A DNA stretch of 64,000 nucleotides from an uncultured Prevotellaceae bacterium (GTDB lineage: Bacteria; Bacteroidota; Bacteroidia; Bacteroidales; Bacteroidaceae), in the NCBI GenBank assembly GCA_900318915.1, contig ONMI01000014.1, forward strand, positions 52,856-116,855. Direction: 5' to 3'. The number at the start of each line of letters is the position of its first letter. Positions within the stretch are counted from its first letter, which is position 1. Made by a program: the position numbers and the translations under genes. The notes under the pieces are model-generated. The model was given only the letters and a program-made list of their open reading frames with translations. It had not been told where the DNA came from and made no database searches. Below, one piece after another: positions 27,338 through 37,232 of this stretch.

Positions 27338-28931
27338 GTGAGATACATGCTTTTATGAACGACATAAACAGCGGATGCGGATGCAATACCGTTGAGGAGT
27401 ATTCGGGGTGGAACTGGGTGCCGATGTACCAGCGCTTGCCGGGTATCTCGACAATCTCCACCAGGTTGGCGGCGGGGTTGATGCCAACGCACTTCATGCC
27501 GGCTGCCTCGTATTCCTCCTTGTATTGATTGTTGAATTCATAGCGGTGCCTGTGCCGCTCCTTTATCATCGGCTCTTCGCCATATGCCTTGAACACGCGG
27601 CTGCCTTTCACCAGCTCGCAGTCGTATGCTCCCAGCCGCATGGTGCCGCCCATGTCGGTAACGCTTTTCTGTTCTTCCATCAGGTCGATGACGGGATGCC
27701 CTGTGTGGGCTGTCATCTCGCTGCTGTTGGCATCCTGATAGCCCAACACATTCCGCGCAAATTCTATCACCATCATCTGCATGCCCAGACAGATGCCGAA
27801 GGTGGGAATATCGTGGGTGCGCCCATATTCGGCGGCTATGATCTTACCCTCGATGCCACGCTGGCCGAACCCCGGACAGATGAGCACGCCCGCCATGCCT
27901 CCCAACTTGTCGGCCACATTCCGGGCGTCAATCTCCTCGCTGTTCACAAAATGGATTTTTGCGCTCACACCGTTGTAGATGCCTGCCAGATTGAGACTCT
28001 CGCGGATGCTCTTGTAGGCATCCTGCAGGTCGTACTTGCCCACCAGCCCGATGTGCACCTGGCCTACTGCATGGCGCTGCTTGTCCAGAAAGTTGTGCCA
28101 GGCCGTCATCGCGGGTGTCTCGCCCACGGGGATGCCAATCTTCCGCAGGACAGCCGCATCGAGCCCCTGCCGCTGCATGTTCACGGGCACCTCGTAGATG
28201 CTGGGCATGTCCTCGCTCTGCACCACGCACTCCAGGTCGACATTACAAAACGACGCCACCTTCATGCGCATGGCGTCATCAAGGTGGCGTTCGGTACGGA
28301 GCACAAGGATGTCGGGCTGTATGCCCATTCCCTGTAGTTCCTTCACAGAGTGTTGGGTGGGTTTGGTCTTCAACTCGTCGGCGGCCTTCAGGTAGGGCAC
28401 ATACGTCAGGTGCACGCAAACCGCATCGCGGCCCAATTGCCAGCGCAACTGTCGGATGGCCTCCATAAACGGGGCGCTCTCAATGTCGCCGATGGTGCCG
28501 CCCACCTCGGTGATAATGAAGTCGTAGGCCGTTTCTTCGTCCTCACGCAGCATGCGCCGCTTTATCTCGTCGGTGATGTGCGGCACCACCTGAATGGTCT
28601 TGCCCAGATAGTCGCCGCGGCGCTCGCGGTCGATGACCGTCTTGTAGATGCGCCCCGTGGTGATGCTGTTGTTGCGTGTGGTGCGAATGCCCGTGAAACG
28701 CTCGTAATGACCCAGATCGAGGTCGGTCTCGAAACCGTCTTCCGTCACGTAGCACTCACCGTGTTCGTAGGGGTTCAGCGTGCCCGGGTCGATGTTGATG
28801 TAGGGGTCGAATTTCTGGATGGTTACCTTGAAGCCGCGTGCCTGCAGCAGTTTGCCGATGGAGGCGGAGATGATGCCTTTGCCTAATGATGAGACAACAC
28901 CGCCCGTGACGAATATGTACTTTGTCTGCAT
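27318..28931 (-). CDS. pyrG: CTP synthase
   Basis: A 537-residue CTP synthase that aminates UTP to CTP with glutamine nitrogen. The synthase domain starts KYIFVTGGVVSSLGKGI. The glutaminase domain carries the nucleophile in GICLGMQ and the His-Glu pair in QFHPEYSS. The length and all expected blocks are normal. It leads the minus-strand operon pyrG-purF-carA/carB, divergent from gltB, with a TAACTTTG box about 100 nt upstream. Confidence 0.97.
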   Translation of the reverse strand: MQTKYIFVTGGVVSSLGKGIISASIGKLLQARGFKVTIQKFDPYINIDPGTLNPYEHGECYVTEDGFETDLDLGHYERFTGIRTTRNNSITTGRIYKTVIDRERRGDYLGKTIQVVPHITDEIKRRMLREDEETAYDFIITEVGGTIGDIESAPFMEAIRQLRWQLGRDAVCVHLTYVPYLKAADELKTKPTQHSVKELQGMGIQPDILVLRTERHLDDAMRMKVASFCNVDLECVVQSEDMPSIYEVPVNMQRQGLDAAVLRKIGIPVGETPAMTAWHNFLDKQRHAVGQVHIGLVGKYDLQDAYKSIRESLNLAGIYNGVSAKIHFVNSEEIDARNVADKLGGMAGVLICPGFGQRGIEGKIIAAEYGRTHDIPTFGICLGMQMMVIEFARNVLGYQDANSSEMTAHTGHPVIDLMEEQKSVTDMGGTMRLGAYDCELVKGSRVFKAYGEEPMIKERHRHRYEFNNQYKEEYEAAGMKCVGINPAANLVEIVEIPGKRWYIGTQFHPEYSSTVLHPHPLFMSFIKACISHGTAEA

Positions 28932-29030
28932 AGAATACCTCTTTGTTTCGTTCCTTTTCCTGATGGGTACCTCCTGGATGAAGATGTTGGTCTGACTTTT
29001 TTACCTTAAAAGAATAATGTAATTCTGCGG

Positions 29031-29038
29031 CAAAGTTA
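29031..29038 (-). promoter_or_regulatory. Probable -7 element of the pyrG operon
   Basis: Minus-strand TAACTTTG followed by C, 100 nt before the pyrG start. No good TTTG at the usual distance. The 28932-29287 gap is an AT-rich divergent control region and contains no gene that I can see. Confidence 0.5.
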
Positions 29039-29250
29039 CAGCGATTTAAAAAAATAAAACGCATTTTTCCCAAACTTTGCAGCAAAAAAAATGTATAAAG
29101 TGTCAAAGTGTAAAGAATTGGTATGAAAATACATTTTATTTTCTTACATTTTGATATAAATATCGCGATTATTGTGTCAAAATGATAACTGTAGCCGAAT
29201 TGTAACAAAGTTTTTGTTAGAAATATAATTATTTTACTGACTTTTTGTAT

Positions 29251-29258
29251 TAACTTTG
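29251..29258 (+). promoter_or_regulatory. Probable -7 element of the gltB operon
   Basis: TAACTTTG followed by CC, 30 nt before the gltB start. The upstream element is weak, which may point to activator dependence, but that is only an inference. Confidence 0.5.
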
Positions 29259-29287
29259 CCCCCGAAATTGGAACTAGTGAAAGATTA

Positions 29288-32200
29288 ATGAGGGATAATA
29301 TGACAAAATGTAAGCTAAACGGTCTGTATCAGTCGCATTATGAACACGATGCTTGCGGCGTGGGCATGGTGGTGAACATCCATGGCGGCAAGAGCCACGA
29401 ATTGGTAGACCAGGCGCTTCGTGTGTTGGAAAACATGGAGCACCGGGGGGCTGAGACCCGTGACAAGACGGGCGATGGTGCGGGCATCATGTTGCAGATA
29501 CCCCACGAATTTATTTTGCTGCAGGGCATCCCGGTGCCGGAGAAAGGAAAATACGGTACAGGTCTGGTGTTCCTGCCCAAGGAGGAGAAGGCGCAGCACG
29601 ACATCTTGTCGGTCATGATAGAAGAGGTGGAGCGCGAGGGCTTGCAACTGATGCACCTGCGCACGGTGCCCACCTGTCCGGATGTGTTGGGCGAGGCTGC
29701 GCGAAAGGTGGAGCCGGCCATCAGGCAGGTGTTCATCACGGGGGTCAGCGAGGAGAAAGCCGAAGCCTTGCCCCGTATGCTATATATAATAAGAAAAAAG
29801 ATAGAGCGGCGCATCACACATCCCGACTTCTATATTTGCTCGCTGTCCAACACCAACCTGGTATACAAGGGAATGCTGACCAGCGGACAACTGCGCCGAT
29901 ATTTCCCCGACCTCTCCAACCCCTATCTCACCAGCGGTCTTGCCTTGGTGCATTCGCGCTTCAGCACAAACACCTTCCCCACATGGTCGCTGGCACAGCC
30001 CTTCCGCTTGCTGGCGCACAACGGCGAGATCAACACCATCCGCGGCAACCGTGGATGGATGAAAGCCCGTGAGAGCGTGCTCAGCAGTGAGGCCTTGGGC
30101 AACATCAAGGACATCTCGCCCATCGTCGAGGAGGGCATGAGCGACTCGGCCAGTCTCGACAATGTCTTCGAGTTCCTCACCATGAGCGGACTGTCACTGC
30201 CACAGGCCATGGCCATACTCGTACCGGAGAGCTTCAACGACAAGAACCCCATTTCGGAAGACCTGAAGGCTTTCTACGAATACCATTCCATACTGATGGA
30301 GCCGTGGGACGGCCCTGCAGCCCTGCTTTTCTCCGACGGACGCTATGCCGGCGGAATGCTCGACCGAAACGGTCTGCGCCCCTCGCGCTATACCATTACG
30401 AGGCAGGGTGTGATGGTGGTGGCCAGCGAGGTGGGCGTTATGGACTTCGAGCCCGGCGACGTGGTGTCGAAAGGGCGCCTTCAGCCAGGAAAGATTCTCC
30501 TCATCGATACGCAGGAAGGAAAGATTTACTACGACGGTGAGATAAAGGCCGCGCTGGCCAAAGCGCATCCCTACCGCGAGTGGCTCAGTGAGAACCGTGT
30601 GCAGCTGGAGAAACTGAAGAGCGGCCGCAGAGTCGACAACGCCGTGAGCGACCTGGACAGAAAACTGGTGCAGTTCGGTTTCGGACAGGAGGACATCGAC
30701 AAGACGATTGTACCGATGGCTACCACAGGGCAGGAACCTGTGGCGGCGATGGGCAACGACACGCCGCTGGCCGTGGTCAGCGACCGCCCGCAGGTGCTCT
30801 TCAACTATTTCCGGCAGCAGTTTGCACAGGTCACCAACCCTGCCATCGACCCTATCCGCGAAGAGCTGGTGATGTCGCTGACAGAGTATATCGGCGCCGT
30901 GGGCACCAATATACTCACACCCGACGCCTCCAACTGCAAGATGGTGCGGCTGCCGCAACCCGTACTGACCAATACCCAGCTCGACATACTCTGCAACATC
31001 CGCTATAAGGGATTCAAGACACAGAAACTCCCCATCTTCTTCGACTCGGAGAAGGGTGAGGAGGGGTTGCGCCAGGCAATCGACGACCTCTGCCATGAAG
31101 CGGAGCGCAGTGTGGACGAAGGGGTCAACTATATCGTCTTGACCGACCGGGATATCGATGAGCGGCATGCGGCCATCCCGTCGCTGCTGGCGGTGAGTGC
31201 CGTGCATCATTATCTCATTTCGGTAGGCAAGCGCGTGCAGACGGCACTCATCGTGGAGAGCGGAGAAATCTGGGAGACGATGCATGCCGCACTGCTGTTG
31301 GGCTATGGTGCCAGTGCGCTGTGCCCGTATATGGCTTTTGCTGTACTCGACAATCTGGTGAGGCGCGGTAAGATACAGGAGGAGTATGCCACAGCTGAGA
31401 GCCACTATATCAAGGCGGTGGACAAGGGCCTGAAAAAGATTATGTCGAAGATGGGCATCTCTACCATACGCAGCTATCGCGGGGCGAAGATTTTCGAGAG
31501 CATCGGACTGGGCGAGGACGTGCTGCGACGTTATTTCGGCACAGAAGTGAGCACCATCGGCGGCATCGGACTGAAGGAGATAGCGCGCGATGCCGTCCGT
31601 CTGCAAAAAGCAGCCCTGACCCCGTCGCCCCTAAAGAATCAGGGCCAGTTCTCATGGCGCAGAGACGGTATCAGGCATGCCTGGAACCCGGAGACGATTT
31701 ACCGCCTGCAGGTGGCTGCACGGACCGCCGACTATGAGAAGTTCAAGGAGTGGTCGGCGCTGGTCGACAAGAAAGACGCCCCCATCTTCATACGCGACTT
31801 CTTCGGATGGAAGAAAGCCGCAACGCCCACACCTATCGACGAGGTGGAACCCGTGGAGTCGATTGTCAGGCATTTCGTGACGGGAGCCATGTCGTTCGGC
31901 GCGCTCAGCATCGAGGCCCATGAGGCGCTGGCGCTGGCCATGAACAAACTCGGCACACGCTCCAACACCGGTGAGGGCGGCGAGGACAATGCCCGCTACC
32001 ATACGGAGGTAGAGGGCGTAAGTCTGAGCAGCAAGACCAAGCAGATAGCCAGCGGACGCTTCGGCGTGACGGCAGAATACTTGGTCAATGCCGAGGAGAT
32101 ACAAATAAAGGTGGCGCAGGGTGCCAAACCTGGCGAGGGTGGACAGTTGCCCGGCTTCAAGGTGAACGACATCATCGCCAAGACGCGCAATGCCATCCCG

Positions 32201-33781
32201 GGCATCTCGCTCATCTCACCGCCGCCCCACCACGATATCTACAGCATCGAGGACCTGGCGCAGCTCATCTTCGACCTGAAGAACATCAACCCCACGGCCG
32301 CCGTGTCGGTAAAACTGGTGGCTGAGAGTGGGGTGGGGACCATTGCCGCCGGTGTGGCCAAGGCGAAAGCCGACCTAATCGTCGTCAGCGGTGCCGAGGG
32401 AGGTACGGGGGCCAGCCCCGCCTCGTCGATGCGCTTTGCGGGCATCTCGCCGGAGATAGGCCTGGCCGAGACACAACAGACGCTGGTGCGCAACGGCCTG
32501 CGCAACCAGGTGCGCCTGCAGACCGACGGCCAGTTGAAGACCGCCAAGGATGTCGTCGTCATGGCGATGCTGGGAGCCGACGAGTTCTCCTTCGGAACCT
32601 TGCCGCTCATCGTGCTGGGTTGCGTGATGATGCGCAAGTGCAACACGAACACCTGCCCCATGGGCGTGGCAACGCAGAACCCCGAATTGCGCAAACACTT
32701 CGAGGGACGTGCCGAATATGTGGTCAACTACTTCACCATGCTGGCGCAGCAGGTGCGGGAATATCTTAGCGGGCTCGGTGTGCGTAGATTGAAGGAAATC
32801 ATAGGCCATACGGAACTCTTAGAGGTCCGTACCGAAGGCATGACGGAGAAGCAGCGAAGCATCGACTTCGCCCGCCTGCTGTACAAGCCGGACACCGACA
32901 AGGCACTCTATTGGGACCGGGGCGCCTATACGAAGGTGGGGGGCGTAAAGGACGAAGAGATAATCCGCGCCGCGCAGAAAGCTGTCGACGACGGTGAGGA
33001 AGTGACGCTCGACTACGCCGTCAAGAACACCGACCGTGCCGTGACGACGATGCTCTCGGGCCTCATCGCAAGGAAATACGGTGAGGCCGGTCTGCCACCA
33101 GGCACCGTCAACATCAAGTTCAAGGGCTCCGCAGGCCAGTCGTTTGGCGCTTTTGCCGTGCGGGGACTCAACATCAGGTTGGAAGGTGAGTGCAACGACT
33201 ACTTCGGCAAGGGCTTAAGCGGCGGGCGCATCAGCATCCTGCCGCCCAGCCGGAGCAACGACGACTTCAGGGCGGAAGACAATATCATTGCGGGCAACAC
33301 AGGTCTCTACGGTGCCACCTCAGGCGAGTTGTACGTCAACGGCAAGGTGGGCGAGCGCTTTGGCGTGCGCAATTCGGGAGCCGTCGCCGTGATCGAGGGC
33401 GCCGGCGACCACTGCTGCGAGTATATGACTGGCGGACGCGTGGTGGTGCTGGGCAAGACGGGCCGCAATTTCGCCGCCGGCATGTCAGGGGGAGTGGCCT
33501 ATGTATACGACCCCGACCACACCTTCGACTATTTCTGCAATATGGACATGGTGGAACTTTCGCTTATAGAGGACAGCATCTCGCGCAAGGAACTGCTCGA
33601 ACTCATCCGCCAGCACTATCTGCACACAGGCAGCGCCCTGGCGGGCCGTTTGCTCGACGACTGGCACCGCTGTCTCGACGACTTTATCCAGGTGGTGCCC
33701 ATAGAGTACAAACGGGTGCTCGAAGAGGAGAAGATGGCTCGCCTCCACGAGAAGATTGCCTTCATACAGCGCGACTATTAG
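29288..33781 (+). CDS. gltB: Glutamate synthase large subunit
   Basis: A 1,497-residue GltB, the glutamine-hydrolysing and 2-oxoglutarate-aminating subunit of NADPH-type glutamate synthase. The Ntn nucleophile is Cys23 in HDACGVGMV, reached by removing a short propeptide; a second possible start lies at 29300. The FMN and 3Fe-4S region contains GGTGASPASSM and the cysteines of CVMMRKCNTNTCPMG. The GXGXG-type beta-helix domain follows (EGAGDHCCEYMTGG). The length is complete. gltD begins about 25 nt after its stop. Confidence 0.97.
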   Translation: MRDNMTKCKLNGLYQSHYEHDACGVGMVVNIHGGKSHELVDQALRVLENMEHRGAETRDKTGDGAGIMLQIPHEFILLQGIPVPEKGKYGTGLVFLPKEEKAQHDILSVMIEEVEREGLQLMHLRTVPTCPDVLGEAARKVEPAIRQVFITGVSEEKAEALPRMLYIIRKKIERRITHPDFYICSLSNTNLVYKGMLTSGQLRRYFPDLSNPYLTSGLALVHSRFSTNTFPTWSLAQPFRLLAHNGEINTIRGNRGWMKARESVLSSEALGNIKDISPIVEEGMSDSASLDNVFEFLTMSGLSLPQAMAILVPESFNDKNPISEDLKAFYEYHSILMEPWDGPAALLFSDGRYAGGMLDRNGLRPSRYTITRQGVMVVASEVGVMDFEPGDVVSKGRLQPGKILLIDTQEGKIYYDGEIKAALAKAHPYREWLSENRVQLEKLKSGRRVDNAVSDLDRKLVQFGFGQEDIDKTIVPMATTGQEPVAAMGNDTPLAVVSDRPQVLFNYFRQQFAQVTNPAIDPIREELVMSLTEYIGAVGTNILTPDASNCKMVRLPQPVLTNTQLDILCNIRYKGFKTQKLPIFFDSEKGEEGLRQAIDDLCHEAERSVDEGVNYIVLTDRDIDERHAAIPSLLAVSAVHHYLISVGKRVQTALIVESGEIWETMHAALLLGYGASALCPYMAFAVLDNLVRRGKIQEEYATAESHYIKAVDKGLKKIMSKMGISTIRSYRGAKIFESIGLGEDVLRRYFGTEVSTIGGIGLKEIARDAVRLQKAALTPSPLKNQGQFSWRRDGIRHAWNPETIYRLQVAARTADYEKFKEWSALVDKKDAPIFIRDFFGWKKAATPTPIDEVEPVESIVRHFVTGAMSFGALSIEAHEALALAMNKLGTRSNTGEGGEDNARYHTEVEGVSLSSKTKQIASGRFGVTAEYLVNAEEIQIKVAQGAKPGEGGQLPGFKVNDIIAKTRNAIPGISLISPPPHHDIYSIEDLAQLIFDLKNINPTAAVSVKLVAESGVGTIAAGVAKAKADLIVVSGAEGGTGASPASSMRFAGISPEIGLAETQQTLVRNGLRNQVRLQTDGQLKTAKDVVVMAMLGADEFSFGTLPLIVLGCVMMRKCNTNTCPMGVATQNPELRKHFEGRAEYVVNYFTMLAQQVREYLSGLGVRRLKEIIGHTELLEVRTEGMTEKQRSIDFARLLYKPDTDKALYWDRGAYTKVGGVKDEEIIRAAQKAVDDGEEVTLDYAVKNTDRAVTTMLSGLIARKYGEAGLPPGTVNIKFKGSAGQSFGAFAVRGLNIRLEGECNDYFGKGLSGGRISILPPSRSNDDFRAEDNIIAGNTGLYGATSGELYVNGKVGERFGVRNSGAVAVIEGAGDHCCEYMTGGRVVVLGKTGRNFAAGMSGGVAYVYDPDHTFDYFCNMDMVELSLIEDSISRKELLELIRQHYLHTGSALAGRLLDDWHRCLDDFIQVVPIEYKRVLEEEKMARLHEKIAFIQRDY

Positions 33782-33806
33782 TTTTCAATCATTTTCAATG
33801 GCTATT

Positions 33807-35156
33807 ATGGGAAATCCAAAAGCATTCTTAGAGATACACCGCCAGGAGGCGGGCTACCGTCCCCTTCACGACCGGATACATGATTTCGGCGAGGTGGAAC
33901 AGACACTCAACACCCGCGAGCGGAAATTGCAGGCCAGCCGATGCATGGACTGCGGCGTGCCGTTCTGCCATTGGGCCTGCCCCTTGGGCAACAAGGCTCC
34001 AGAATGGAACGATGCCTTGTATAAAGGTGATTGGGAACTGGCCTATCGCCTGCTGTCGGACACCAATCCTTTCCCTGAGTTCACGGGGCGCGTCTGTCCG
34101 GCGCTGTGCGAGAAAGCCTGTGTGCTCAACCGCTTCAACCACGAACCCACGACCAACCGCGAGAACGAGTGCGCCATCACCGAAGCCGCCTTCCGCGAGG
34201 GGTATATTCTGCCTGTTGCTGATATAGTGAGGAATGGAAAAAAGGTGGCGGTGGTGGGAGCAGGACCCGCAGGGCTCGCAGCCGCCCAAGCTCTCAACCT
34301 GATGGGCTACACCGTAACTGTCTACGAGAAGAATGAGGCTGCAGGCGGCCTGCTGCGCTACGGTATACCCAACTTCAAGCTCAACAAGGCCATTCTCGAC
34401 CGCCGCATCCTACTGCTGGAGCAGGAGGGAATCAAATTCCGTTATGGTGAGGCTGTTGACTGCGATGACACCTTTGCTGAAGGGTTCGATGCGGTGGTAC
34501 TGTCCACAGGAACGCCTGCTGCCAGAGACCTGAAGGTGCCGGGACGCCAACTCAAAGGCGTTCACTTCGCCCTGGAACTGCTGAGCCAGCAGAACCGCGT
34601 GCTGGCCGGCATGGAGTTTGCCAAAGACGTGCGGGTCACAGCAAAAGGTAAGGATGTGTTCGTCATCGGAGGAGGCGACACAGGGTCCGACTGCATTGGT
34701 ACGGCTCACCGCCAGGGATGCAAGAGCGTCACACAAATTGAAATCATGCCGCGCCCGGCAGAAGGCCCTGACGACCCGCAGAACCCGTGGCCCAACTGGC
34801 CCCGCACGCTCAAGACCACCTCGTCGCACGAGGAGGGATGCACACGCCGCTGGAATATTAACACCCTCGAGTTTCTTGGAGAGAACGGGCGCCTCACCGG
34901 TGTCAGGGTGCAGGAAATCGATTGGCAGCCCAATCCCGATGGGGGCAGGCCGCTGATGGTGGAGAAAGGCAAGCCCGAGATCATCAAGGCCCAGCTCTGC
35001 CTGCTGGCCATGGGATTCCTCCGGCCGGAGCATCCTCAGTACGCAGAGAATGTCTTCGTCTGCGGCGATGCCGCCAGCGGTGCCTCGCTCGTGGTCCGCG
35101 CCATGGCCAGCGGTATGGAAACAGCTAAGAGAATAAATGAATATCTGACGAAATGA
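33807..35156 (+). CDS. gltD: Glutamate synthase small subunit
   Basis: A 449-residue GltD, which passes electrons from NADPH through FAD to GltB. The two 4Fe-4S cysteine sets are seen in [13 protein letters not shown] and CPALCEKAC. An FAD-binding [10 protein letters not shown] and an NADPH-binding GGGDTGSDC follow. The start at MGNPKAF is preferred because related GltD proteins begin this way; an ATG three codons upstream (33798) is equally possible. Its last 4 nt overlap the dapF start, showing translational coupling. Confidence 0.95.
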   Translation: MGNPKAFLEIHRQEAGYRPLHDRIHDFGEVEQTLNTRERKLQASRCMDCGVPFCHWACPLGNKAPEWNDALYKGDWELAYRLLSDTNPFPEFTGRVCPALCEKACVLNRFNHEPTTNRENECAITEAAFREGYILPVADIVRNGKKVAVVGAGPAGLAAAQALNLMGYTVTVYEKNEAAGGLLRYGIPNFKLNKAILDRRILLLEQEGIKFRYGEAVDCDDTFAEGFDAVVLSTGTPAARDLKVPGRQLKGVHFALELLSQQNRVLAGMEFAKDVRVTAKGKDVFVIGGGDTGSDCIGTAHRQGCKSVTQIEIMPRPAEGPDDPQNPWPNWPRTLKTTSSHEEGCTRRWNINTLEFLGENGRLTGVRVQEIDWQPNPDGGRPLMVEKGKPEIIKAQLCLLAMGFLRPEHPQYAENVFVCGDAASGASLVVRAMASGMETAKRINEYLTK

Positions 35157-35956
35157 AGAAGATTCCAATCACCAAGATGCATGGCTGCGGCAACGACTAT
35201 ATCTACGTCAATGTCATGCAGCATCCCATAGCCGACCCCTCGGCGGCTGCCATAAGGTGGAGCGACCGACACACGGGCATCGGCTCCGACGGCTTGGTGC
35301 TCATTGACAAAAGTCCCGTGCCCGAGGCCGACTATTCCATGCGCATCTTCAATGCCGACGGCTCTGAGGCCATGATGTGCGGCAATGCCAGTCGCTGTAT
35401 CGGCAAGTACCTCTTTGAAAGATGCATTACAGACAAGACAGAGATACGTCTGCTCACCCTTTCGGGCATCAAGACGCTCCGATTGCAGCTTGCCGGCAGC
35501 AAGGTGCAGTCCGTCACCGTCGACATGGGCGAACCGGTCTTGGAAGACCATGCGCTCTTCGCAGCTTCCCCCGACTTGAAAAGTGGCACCTTCGTGTCGA
35601 TGGGCAATCCGCATTACGTCATCTTCACCCACGATATCGACCAGGTGGGCGCGACAGGACCCCTTCTCGAAAACCATCCTGTCTTTCCGAAGCGGTGCAA
35701 CATCGAGTTTGCACGCATGGAACCCGACGGCAGTATACGCACGAGGGTATGGGAACGAGGCAGCGGCATTACACAAGCCTGCGGAACGGGAGCCTGCGCC
35801 ACCGCTGTAGCCGCCTGTCTGGGCAACCGTGCCGGGCGCAGGAGTAGTATCGTAATGGACGGCGGCACGCTCCATATCGAGTGGCGCGAAGCGGATAACC
35901 ACGTCTATATGACCGGCCCCGCCGAATTTGTATTCGACAGTGAAATTGAAATGTAA
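35153..35956 (+). CDS. dapF: Diaminopimelate epimerase
   Basis: A 267-residue DapF, which converts LL- to meso-diaminopimelate for lysine and peptidoglycan. Both catalytic cysteines are present, in MMCGNASRC and ACGTGACAT, as is the opening [11 protein letters not shown]. The length is normal. It overlaps gltD by 4 nt (ATGA) and precedes dapL by 15 nt, so lysine and cell-wall precursor synthesis is wired into a glutamate operon. Its partner dapL uses glutamate as amino donor, which makes the grouping sensible. Confidence 0.96.
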   Translation: MKKIPITKMHGCGNDYIYVNVMQHPIADPSAAAIRWSDRHTGIGSDGLVLIDKSPVPEADYSMRIFNADGSEAMMCGNASRCIGKYLFERCITDKTEIRLLTLSGIKTLRLQLAGSKVQSVTVDMGEPVLEDHALFAASPDLKSGTFVSMGNPHYVIFTHDIDQVGATGPLLENHPVFPKRCNIEFARMEPDGSIRTRVWERGSGITQACGTGACATAVAACLGNRAGRRSSIVMDGGTLHIEWREADNHVYMTGPAEFVFDSEIEM

Positions 35957-35971
35957 TAAAACAACAACAAT

Positions 35972-37204
35972 ATGGCGTTAGTAAACATCCACTTCCTCAA
36001 CCTGCAGAACAACTACCTCTTTGCCGACATCGCCAAGAAGGTCAATGTCTTCAAGGTGATGCACCCCAAGGCCGATGTCATCTCGCTCGGTATAGGCGAT
36101 GTCACCCAACCGCTCTGCCCGGCCGTCGTAGAGGCTATGCACAAGGCGGTCAACGAGATGGCCACAGCCGACGGCTTCAGAGGCTACGGTCCCGAACAAG
36201 GGTATGAATTCCTACGCAAGGCCATCCTGAAGAACGACTTCCAGCCCCGCGGCGTCCGACTCAGCCTCGACGAGGTGTTCATCAATGATGGGGCCAAATC
36301 GGATACGGGCAATTTCCAGGAACTCCTCCATTGGGACAACTTCATCGGTGTCACCGACCCCATCTACCCCGTCTATATCGACTCCAATGTGATGATAGGC
36401 CGCTGTGGCACTTATCGCGACGGCCGATGGACCAATGTGCGCTACATGCCCACCACTGCCGAGAACGGCTTCGTGCCCGACCTGCCCAAGGGACGGCCGG
36501 TGGATGTCATCTACCTCTGTTTTCCCAATAACCCTACGGGCACGGTCATCACCCGGCAGGAACTGCGCCGCTGGGTGAACTATGCCCTGAAGAACGATGC
36601 CCTCATCCTCTTCGACGCCGCCTATCAAGCCTACATACGCGACCCCGACATCCCTCACAGCATCTTTGAGATTCGAGGTGCCCGCAAATGCGCCGTCGAG
36701 TTCCGGTCGTTCTCCAAGACCGCCGGCTTCACAGGGGTGCGCTGTGGCTATACCATCGTGCCCAAAGACGTGAGCGTCTCTACCTTCGAGGGGGAGCGCA
36801 TTCCGCTCAACCAACTCTGGCTGCGCCGCCAGTGCACCAAGTTCAACGGCACCAGCTACATCAGCCAGCGGGCCGCCGAGGCCATCTACTCGTCCGAGGG
36901 CAAGGAGCAAATACAGCAAACCATCGACTACTACATGCAGAATGCCGCCCGCATGCTCCGTGTGTTCAGGTCTTTGGGCTATGAGTGCTACGGCGGTGAG
37001 AATGCCCCTTATATCTGGATGCGCACACCCGACGGCACCACCTCGTGGCAGTTTTTCGAAGAACTGCTCTATGGCGCCAACGTGGTCTGTACGCCGGGTG
37101 TCGGTTTCGGCCCCAGCGGCGAGGGATATGTCCGCTTTACCGCCTTCGGCAGCCATGAGCGCACCGAAGAGGCGCTGCGGAGAATAGAGAAATGGAGCAA
37201 ATAG
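35972..37204 (+). CDS. dapL: LL-diaminopimelate aminotransferase
   Basis: A 410-residue class I/II PLP aminotransferase of the DapL type. It makes LL-diaminopimelate directly from tetrahydrodipicolinate using glutamate and bypasses the DapD-DapC-DapE steps. The PLP-binding lysine is in FRSFSKTAGFTG, and CFPNNPTGT and DAAYQAYI are further cofactor contacts. The start NIHFLNLQNNYLFADI and the length match DapL. It is 15 nt after dapF and 28 nt before glnN. Confidence 0.95.
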   Translation: MALVNIHFLNLQNNYLFADIAKKVNVFKVMHPKADVISLGIGDVTQPLCPAVVEAMHKAVNEMATADGFRGYGPEQGYEFLRKAILKNDFQPRGVRLSLDEVFINDGAKSDTGNFQELLHWDNFIGVTDPIYPVYIDSNVMIGRCGTYRDGRWTNVRYMPTTAENGFVPDLPKGRPVDVIYLCFPNNPTGTVITRQELRRWVNYALKNDALILFDAAYQAYIRDPDIPHSIFEIRGARKCAVEFRSFSKTAGFTGVRCGYTIVPKDVSVSTFEGERIPLNQLWLRRQCTKFNGTSYISQRAAEAIYSSEGKEQIQQTIDYYMQNAARMLRVFRSLGYECYGGENAPYIWMRTPDGTTSWQFFEELLYGANVVCTPGVGFGPSGEGYVRFTAFGSHERTEEALRRIEKWSK

Positions 37205-37232
37205 GATATCAACAACTAACACATACACGATT

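Noticed and set aside
25598-28931. The 20-nt overlap of pyrG and the PurF-like gene as a frameshift or misassembly
   Set aside because: Both proteins are complete at their ends, so the overlap looks like ordinary operon packing.
30194-31606. A 470-codon minus-strand frame under gltB
   Set aside because: It is antisense to conserved GltB domains and has no recognisable protein features.
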